NCBI GenBank assembly: GCA_018985225.1
Contig: JADGIF010000094.1
Coordinates: 1 to 21,330 of the forward strand
Length of the DNA: 21,330 nucleotides
Source: Amoeboradix gromovi
Taxonomy: Eukaryota; Sanchytriomycota; Sanchytriomycetes; Sanchytriales; Sanchytriaceae
Reading direction: 5' to 3'
Shown here: piece after piece, positions 16,076 through 21,330 of the stretch
How positions within the stretch are numbered: the first letter of the stretch is position 1
Layout of the letters: every line of letters begins with the position of its first letter
Made by a program: the position numbers and the translations under genes
Notes under the pieces: model-generated
Databases searched by the model: none
The model's input: only the letters and a program-made list of their open reading frames with translations
Told to the model about the DNA's origin: nothing

Positions 16076-16503
16076 GGGACATCAAATATAAAAACTAGAC
16101 TAACTTTCTGAAATAGTTTGAATCATTATTTCAAGTGTGTATTAACCGATACATTAAATTAGTCTGACTGGTTCAAAAGTAAATTATTTTAGTGTAAAAG
16201 CTTTTCATCTATCAAAATCTTAGATACAATGATTAATAAGAAGAGAAAACAAAAAATAAGTTATACGAAGAAAAAGAAAAAGAAAGAAAAAGGAACAGAT
16301 AAAGAGTATCGTCTAAGAAAATGCACCTTTTGCTTAGGCATTCAAAGACCTCATATATTTGAAAGAGATAGTGGGTCATTCTGTTTTATTTTAAAGAGGT
16401 GAATGACATTAATGAAAGAAGGACTTTTATTAATAATAGTATTTCCTCCTTATGGAGCACCTACTTTAAAAACGACTTGGTCTAGTTTTTATATTTGGTG
16501 TCC
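16076..16503 (+). mobile_element. 428-bp element with 27-bp terminal inverted repeats (MITE-like)
   Basis: The left end (16077-16103) and the right end (16477-16503) are inverted copies over 27 bp, with two mismatches. ATTT flanks both sides (16072-16075 and 16504-16507), as for a 4-bp target duplication; if the next C is counted the duplication could be CATTT. Related copies end at 137 and begin at 21109. Inside, an ATG frame (16229-16402) codes a 57-residue, very basic peptide (KKRKQKISYTKKKKKKEKG) with a CTFC pair. No transposase is recognisable, so the element would depend on one elsewhere. It fills the space between the transporter start and the tafazzin stop. Confidence 0.75.
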
Positions 16504-16534
16504 ATTTACAACAACTGATTTATTCAAAATGATG

Positions 16535-17293
16535 CTAAGTATTCCAGACGGTCTGTCGAAATCGTTCAAACTGATTTTGAAAATGGCAAGTCAACATTAT
16601 TCTAGAATCTACATCTTTTGATCCCCTACATTTTAATAATACATCTGCATAATCAACAGGATCACCAAATGCAATTTCAATTACGCCACCAGCTGTCGGT
16701 ATGCTATTAATGTTTTCTCTAGTGGTCTGGCGTAACGGCATAAGTTTTTCCAATCCCCTGTGAGCAAATGGGATGACTGTAACAGGCTTTTTGCATTCCA
16801 TGACCAGCCTCGATATTCCCCACTTCCATCGTATGCATTGATCGATATTCTGATTCACCTTGCCCTCTGGGTACAAATGTATCCATCCATCATCATTCAA
16901 TTTGTTAACGCAGTGGTCAACTCCCTTTTGCCATATCCCGTGTCCTCTTTTCACGGGTACAACACCACCGGAATTAAAGAAGTATGAATTTACATCAAAC
17001 GTCAATTCCTGGGCACCAGGTACAATTCTCATTTTTTTGGGATCTATAAAGACACTAAATGGTAGTATTCCAAACAGAAGAGGATCATCAAGTGTAGATA
17101 GGTGATTGCTTATAGTTATAGCCGGTCCGTTTCTGTTTAGCACATGTTTTTCTAGTTTTTCATATCCAAATATTTCTACGTTATGGCGTTTTAGTGCTAT
17201 TTTGGACATCAAGCCGACACTTCCAATTACTAATTGAGTACTCACATATCTGAAGGTGCTGGTAGGATGCCAAGGCAAAAACGCGTGAGTCAT
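16535..17293 (-). CDS. TAZ1: Tafazzin (phospholipid-lysophospholipid transacylase)
   Basis: Tafazzin remodels cardiolipin acyl chains at mitochondrial membranes. The 252-residue product (human 262 in the main active form) carries the acyltransferase HX4D motif as NHLSTLDDP (H64, D69), then PGAQELTFDVNSYFFNSGGV with VPVKRG (residues 92-117), YPEGKVNQ (141-148), RWKWGISRLVMEC, and VTVIPFAHRGLEKLMP (171-186), with FGDPVD near 209. These follow tafazzin rather than the general PlsC family. The N-terminus begins MTHAFLPWHP, has a hydrophobic segment at about 20-34, and fits the family's membrane anchor. There is no intron. The stop lies 31 bp from the inverted-repeat element, so a small C-terminal loss caused by insertion cannot be excluded, but the length is normal. 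Confidence 0.93.
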   Translation of the reverse strand: MTHAFLPWHPTSTFRYVSTQLVIGSVGLMSKIALKRHNVEIFGYEKLEKHVLNRNGPAITISNHLSTLDDPLLFGILPFSVFIDPKKMRIVPGAQELTFDVNSYFFNSGGVVPVKRGHGIWQKGVDHCVNKLNDDGWIHLYPEGKVNQNIDQCIRWKWGISRLVMECKKPVTVIPFAHRGLEKLMPLRQTTRENINSIPTAGGVIEIAFGDPVDYADVLLKCRGSKDVDSRIMLTCHFQNQFERFRQTVWNT

Positions 17294-17478
17294 TACAATT
17301 CTACTTGTTTTGAAATGATTAAGCCAATTTTAAAAAGCTCCGTCGCCCATCGAAAACTCAGCTCGACGACACTCAACCGGGACTTTTAACTGCAGATAAA
17401 AATTTACATAAAAGCTTGAGAATTAGCCAAAAAAGTTGGATCTCGTGTATTTAAATAATTACTATTTATTCCAACTAA

Positions 17479-18942
17479 TTAAAAATCCATTTCATCATCT
17501 AGATCGCCTTGCTCAATTTCATTGATTAATTCTCTTTCCTTTTCTCTAGCCTGTTCCATATCCTTCAATGGTTGATCTTCGACTTTGTATCTCATTGCTT
17601 GAACTGCGGCATTATGAATCTGGTGACAGTATGTAATTCTGTCATGATACTGATTGACAGTCTTTTCAAATGAAATTGTTGGATCAAAGAGTGAGGAAGA
17701 GGCACTAGAATTTTTTGGATTTGGTGCTTGCCCAGGTTCTAATATAGGTACGGGCATCTTCATACCTGAATAAACTGTTCCGTTAGTATGATCTACACTT
17801 CCGTTTACAATTCCCTCCTCAATACATTTGCCAACCATGTACTCTAATTCGTGTTCAGTGACATCTACAAGCATTTCTACATTAATAAAACAAATACCAT
17901 CAGTTCTTGAGCTAGACATATTTGTAATCATTATTGCCATGTCTTTCAAACTTATACAGCTGTAAACATTCATAATTGACTTTATAGCAGATTTTCGAAC
18001 GGCTGGCTTCAATCTGAGCATAAAAGAAAATGTATAATCTGATTCAAACACTTGAGTATTTGTTTTTAAAGTTGTAGAGTAAGACTGCATATCTCCAAAT
18101 TTCACAGCTTTACAAATCTCCTTATAAAAGAACAGAGGATTAGATGGCTCATTAACATGTTTAAACAAGCTTTTTTCTGGAACATCACCCATCAGCAAGT
18201 GGCAAGCGATTAAAAGTTTAGTACAGGCTAACAAAAACCCGTTTCTACCAATGGTATGTTTCTTTTTATCGAATTTGAATAGATTTGTGTCTACTGGGTC
18301 ATCCACCTGCATAGCATCACCTGGTGTTGCAGATTCTGCAGCCGCTACACTAGGAATTGGGACTAGTCTCATACTTTCCTGAATCCATTTCAATGCCAAA
18401 GAGGTACTACCAACTGTGCCTAAATACCATGCCCCGTAATAGTAAAATCTAGCTGATAACGTAGAAGGACAGGTGGTAAAACATACAGGGAGGGTCCATT
18501 CACCTTTATTCTTTTTACTGAATTTCTCTAAGAGAGAATATCCAAGCATGGGCTGGCTTCTGTATAACTTCAACAGCAAAACAAGAGACGAAGATTCTGT
18601 AAATGGCTGAGCATTTAATTTCGCATATGTCAAGATGTGATGAATTTGTTTGCTCAAGGTCAAAACATCACTAGGATTAGGTTTTCTGTTCGCAAATATG
18701 CAAGACAACGAGTGCCCTTTTAAAATGTCATGCTTAATCAGAGATATCTTGTCTAAACATTCCTGAACGGTTCCTTTATTTGCATCCCAATGTTTGATAA
18801 GTTCTTGAGCATAATTAACAGTACCAACCTCTATATGACCGTTTGAGGATTGCGGCTTGGTTATCTTTTTTAACTGATCTATTTGATTTTGGTTAATTTC
18901 CATTTGAATAACTTGAAGTGGCGATAGAGTATGCAAACTCAT
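17479..18942 (-). CDS. RPN3: 26S proteasome regulatory subunit Rpn3 (PSMD3)
   Basis: Rpn3 is a non-ATPase lid subunit of the 19S proteasome particle, built of helical repeats and a PCI domain. The C-terminal half shows the family pattern. It reads CTKLLIACHLLMGDVPEKSL (family NLLLGEIPERS), ICKAVKFGDMQSYS, then VRKSAIKSIMNVYSCISLKD (the PCI winged helix), KCIEEGIVNGSVDHTNG, and RITYCHQIHNAAVQAMRY (family RI-FCLDIHN-AVKAMRY). The acidic end EQGDLDDEMDF fits the usual Rpn3 tail. I start at ATG 18942 (MSLHTLSPLQ), giving 487 residues. An upstream in-frame ATG at 19023 would add 27 residues, but that stretch is AT-rich and unlike the rest. Human and yeast proteins are 534 and 523 residues. The gene diverges from the MetX gene. 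Confidence 0.9.
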   Translation of the reverse strand: MSLHTLSPLQVIQMEINQNQIDQLKKITKPQSSNGHIEVGTVNYAQELIKHWDANKGTVQECLDKISLIKHDILKGHSLSCIFANRKPNPSDVLTLSKQIHHILTYAKLNAQPFTESSSLVLLLKLYRSQPMLGYSLLEKFSKKNKGEWTLPVCFTTCPSTLSARFYYYGAWYLGTVGSTSLALKWIQESMRLVPIPSVAAAESATPGDAMQVDDPVDTNLFKFDKKKHTIGRNGFLLACTKLLIACHLLMGDVPEKSLFKHVNEPSNPLFFYKEICKAVKFGDMQSYSTTLKTNTQVFESDYTFSFMLRLKPAVRKSAIKSIMNVYSCISLKDMAIMITNMSSSRTDGICFINVEMLVDVTEHELEYMVGKCIEEGIVNGSVDHTNGTVYSGMKMPVPILEPGQAPNPKNSSASSSLFDPTISFEKTVNQYHDRITYCHQIHNAAVQAMRYKVEDQPLKDMEQAREKERELINEIEQGDLDDEMDF

Positions 18943-19023
18943 TGTTTCGAAAATTAAATAATTAAAAAAGAAATGCCACCTCTTGCGATGGATTCTTAAG
19001 TTATTATGCGCTGCCATAAACAT

Positions 19024-19213
19024 AAGTCTTTGATGGAGTTGACAAAAAATTAAGTGTCTTAAAATATGCCCAGATAGATTTTAAGTATATTTGAAGAAGT
19101 AGAGAAGTAAGAAAGATTTGAAGACTCAGAGTATTTTCATGGGTAGAATATATCTGGATACAGTTACCAAGCTAATCTGAATTATGTTGGTACAAAAATT
19201 ACTTTTATAGTTT
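19024..19213. promoter_or_regulatory. Shared divergent upstream region of RPN3 and the MetX gene
   Basis: About 190 bp (271 bp if Rpn3 starts at 18942) separate the starts of two genes that run apart. The promoters of both must lie here or inside the flanking genes. I see AT-rich sequence but no clear TATA box, operator or repeated motif that I would call. Confidence 0.5.
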
Positions 19214-20425
19214 ATGAAACCGCAAATATATAAGCATATTAAACCATTTTTTACTGACAGCAACTACAAGTTCAACACTTTTAAAATAGCGTACGAGACC
19301 TGGGGAGACAAGAAAAATCCTGCAATATTACTATTCACTGGATTATCAGCCAATAGTCATGCAAAGTCAAACTCAAGTGATCCCACGAATGGATGGTGGG
19401 AGCAGTTTATCGGAAAAAACAAGCCTTTGGATAGTGATAAATTTTTTATTGTCTGTGCTAACTATCTGGGTGGCTGTCACGGTTCAACTGGCCCGAGTAG
19501 TTTTGATGAATCTGGGAAAAGATACGCTTTGAAATTCCCAGTTCTTACAATTTTTGATCAGGTTCGTGCTCAATTCCAGTTATTACATCATTTAGGCATT
19601 GAAAAGAACATACATGCTGTGGTGGGATCCTCGAAAGGTGGAATGGCATCGTTGGCTGCTGCTGCACTTTACCCTCAAGTTAAATCCGTCGTTTGCATAT
19701 CATCTTGTACAGCAACGCATCCATACGCAATCGGATTAAGAACTTCTCAACGACAAATATTAACCAGCGATCCAAATTGGAAAAATGGTAACTATTATGA
19801 ATCCGAGTTTCCTCACACTGGTATGAAACTAGCAAGAATGGTTGCTACAATTGGTTATAGAAGTGGTCCAGAGTGGGAACTAAGATACGGAAGATCTAGA
19901 AAAGTTGAGGCCACGGGCACAGCCCCTTCTTTATTGGAGCCTGAATTTCTAATCGAGACTTATTTAGACTATCAGGGTCGAAAGTATTCCGAAGGTTATG
20001 ATCCTAATTCCCTACTATATTTGTCGAAGTCAATGGATTTATTTGACATAAGTTGTGTTTACCATCCAAATGAGAATATTAGGCAAGAACTACTTAGGCC
20101 TGACCCTAGTGAGCCACCGAAGCAGCAGGATTTTTGCGTATCGTATCGTGAAAGACAAGATATATCTTGGTACAATACAGGTGATGATTACATGGTACAG
20201 GCCTTATCAAACATTTGCCAACCAATTCTGGTTTTAGGAGTTAAAACAGATATTTTGTTTCCGATTGATCAGCAAAGAGAACTGGCAGACAAACTAAAAA
20301 AATCTGGAAATAAGTATGTTACTTTTTATGAGATTGATTCGTTATTCGGACATGACACCTTTTTGCTGGACTTAACCTCAATTGGAGCTGCTGTAAAAGG
20401 ATTTCTAGAGACCAGAATTGAGTAA
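19214..20425 (+). CDS. MetX-family homoserine/serine O-acyltransferase
   Basis: The 403-residue product is an alpha/beta hydrolase of the MetX family, which activates homoserine or serine by O-acetylation or O-succinylation for methionine or cysteine synthesis. It shows the oxyanion region LFTGLSANSHA (40-50), CANYLGGCHGSTGPSS (81-96), DQVRAQFQLLHHLGI (115-129), the nucleophile elbow GSSKGGM (Ser140), THPYAIGLRTSQRQ with DPNWKNGNYY, the acid GVKTDILFP (Asp346) and the base FGHDTFLLD (His380). The catalytic triad is complete. The elbow carries Lys141 where most members have Leu or Met. Which substrate and which acyl donor are used cannot be decided from motifs. Fungal serine O-succinyl/acetyltransferases and Met2 are both candidates. 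No mitochondrial targeting peptide is evident. The start ATG follows a stretch of about 190 bp shared with the divergent Rpn3 gene. Confidence 0.9.
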   Translation: MKPQIYKHIKPFFTDSNYKFNTFKIAYETWGDKKNPAILLFTGLSANSHAKSNSSDPTNGWWEQFIGKNKPLDSDKFFIVCANYLGGCHGSTGPSSFDESGKRYALKFPVLTIFDQVRAQFQLLHHLGIEKNIHAVVGSSKGGMASLAAAALYPQVKSVVCISSCTATHPYAIGLRTSQRQILTSDPNWKNGNYYESEFPHTGMKLARMVATIGYRSGPEWELRYGRSRKVEATGTAPSLLEPEFLIETYLDYQGRKYSEGYDPNSLLYLSKSMDLFDISCVYHPNENIRQELLRPDPSEPPKQQDFCVSYRERQDISWYNTGDDYMVQALSNICQPILVLGVKTDILFPIDQQRELADKLKKSGNKYVTFYEIDSLFGHDTFLLDLTSIGAAVKGFLETRIE

Positions 20426-20894
20426 TCTAGTAAAAATAATTTTTTTACATCAAGGCACCATATATAGAGAATATGCCTCTAGAGCTTTCAAAGCTAGTAT
20501 TTTAAATTTCTCACAGTAAATGAGGACACGAATATCTTAACCAAGTAATTTACCAGCCCAAAGTTTATACTTAAGATAAGTTTAATTTCAAAGACCCTCT
20601 TAAGGCAATTAGTAATATAGCTTTCGAAAAGGCCTAGCATTGCAGATTTTGATTTATACTATGCTTTGTGCCTGGTGCCTAGTGTTTCTTGATAACAATT
20701 TTTCTAGTATGAGAGTTAATATTAAAACTAGTCTATAAGGTCCTTTTATATAGCTATTTGGAGCTGTTGGCTCAAAGTCCGAAACCTACCTTTGTCTAAG
20801 AATTGAAATTTAGAAATAAATTAATTTCAGTTAACTTCCTTATATTCAGGATTGTACTTCAAAGGATGACCGCCAGAGTATCAAAAACTTTTTA

Positions 20895-20913
20895 CCTAAG
20901 TTTGTGACTTAGG
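20895..20913. repeat. Short perfect hairpin CCTAAGT-ttgtg-ACTTAGG
   Basis: A 7-bp inverted repeat with a 5-base loop lies in the gene-free region. It has no following T-tract and no known role; chance is possible. Confidence 0.35.
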
Positions 20914-21061
20914 CAAACCTTGACATTCTGATAGACTCTCCCCAGCAAAGTAAAGGGTATTTAAAGATTGATTTAAGCCAAGTAGAATTTTCCTTTAGTC
21001 AATATGAGGAGTCTGATTTCCTAAGACTATCAGAAGTAAATAAAAGACAGCCCAGCGATCA

Positions 21062-21098
21062 CTCAGGTAGCAACTCAGGTTATTACAGAAACTCAGGT
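21062..21098 (+). repeat. Three CTCAGGT copies
   Basis: CTCAGGT occurs at 21062-21068, 21074-21080 and 21092-21098, always preceded by A (the last two by AA), spaced 12 and 18 nt apart. The cluster lies 10 bp before the left end of a repeat-element copy. Confidence 0.5.
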
Positions 21099-21108
21099 TT
21101 AAACAATT

Positions 21109-21330
21109 GGGACATCAAATATAAAAACTGGACTAACTTTCAGTAACAACTTGGAACATTATTTCGGCTTTATTAATTTTATGGATTTAAGAAGCGAGTG
21201 GACATTCAGCTAGTTGCGGAGTTGACGAGTATAAAAGGAAATAAATAACTTTTTGTGTCGAAATTTAAAAAATAAATATTCTGTACAGCTAGTCTCTTAC
21301 TCATCCAATCTTTATTTCAAATAAAATATC
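21109..21330 (+). mobile_element. Left end of another inverted-repeat element copy, cut by the window end
   Basis: GGGACATCAAATATAAAAAC followed by T-G-GACTAACTTTC matches the left end of the complete element (16076 onward) for about 55-60 bp, including the ATTATTTC block. Beyond that the two interiors diverge. A TATAAAAG sequence at 21230-21237 could be a TATA box for a gene outside the window, but this is not supported further. Confidence 0.6.

Larger units (their letters stand above)
20426..21108. other. Gene-free region after the MetX gene
   Basis: No frame of useful length or recognisable peptide was found in these 683 bp. The region holds a 7-bp perfect hairpin (20895-20913) and three copies of CTCAGGT just before a repeat-element end. 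The AT-rich composition is like other spacers. Confidence 0.5.

Noticed and set aside
16229-16402. 57-residue basic open frame as an independent gene
   Set aside because: It lies wholly inside the inverted-repeat element, is low in complexity (Lys runs), and matches no family I know. It is described under the element only.
18943-19023. 27-residue N-terminal extension of Rpn3
   Set aside because: The stretch is AT-rich, shows no family similarity, and a good ATG lies at 18942. It is kept as a possible alternative start only.

Overview
This is a gene-dense, AT-rich stretch of nuclear DNA from a small eukaryote. It carries Prp8, a 26S proteasome subunit (Rpn3), tafazzin, Elongin C, an OSCA/TMEM63 channel, an ER nucleotide-sugar transporter and a MetX-type acyltransferase. 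That set, with a MetX enzyme that animals lack, fits an early-diverging fungus or a close unicellular relative of fungi (Rozellomycota, aphelid or chytrid grade). This placement is inference. TAA, TAG and TGA all end recognisable genes, so the code is standard. Genes sit tail-to-tail with about 30 bp between them, or start-to-start with overlapping ATGs. Three spliceosomal introns can be reconstructed with confidence, and they are only 19, 20 and 20 nt long.

Layout. 1-700: end of a repeated element, then a decayed Fanzor (TnpB-like) nuclease fragment. 699/801-7421 (+): Prp8. 7715-8083 (+): small cyclin-box protein. 8111-10675 (-): OSCA/TMEM63/CSC1 channel. 10822-11109 (-): Elongin C. 11110-12757: no intact gene, but a graveyard of at least three Fanzor fragments in both orientations. 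12758-14192 (+): unknown coiled-coil protein with a 19-nt intron near its 3' end. 14224-14580 (-): short CCDC174-like protein. 14579-15037 (+): unknown protein whose ATG overlaps that of the CCDC174-like gene. 15045-16059 (-): SLC35B1/HUT1-like transporter with two 20-nt introns. 16076-16503: 428-bp element with terminal inverted repeats. 16535-17293 (-): tafazzin. 17479-18942 (-): Rpn3. 19214-20425 (+): MetX-family acyltransferase. 20426-21330: no gene seen, a short triple motif, a hairpin and the left end of another repeat-element copy.

The genes are mostly unrelated housekeeping genes and do not form one pathway. Two loose themes appear. One is RNA splicing: Prp8 and a CCDC174-like protein lie in a genome with extremely short introns. 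The other is mobile DNA: a family of short inverted-repeat elements (one complete copy with a target duplication, two partial copies at the window edges) and several broken Fanzor copies. The most useful results are the microintrons, which repair two gene models, and the Fanzor fragments, which are visible only by joining frames across stops and comparing the copies.
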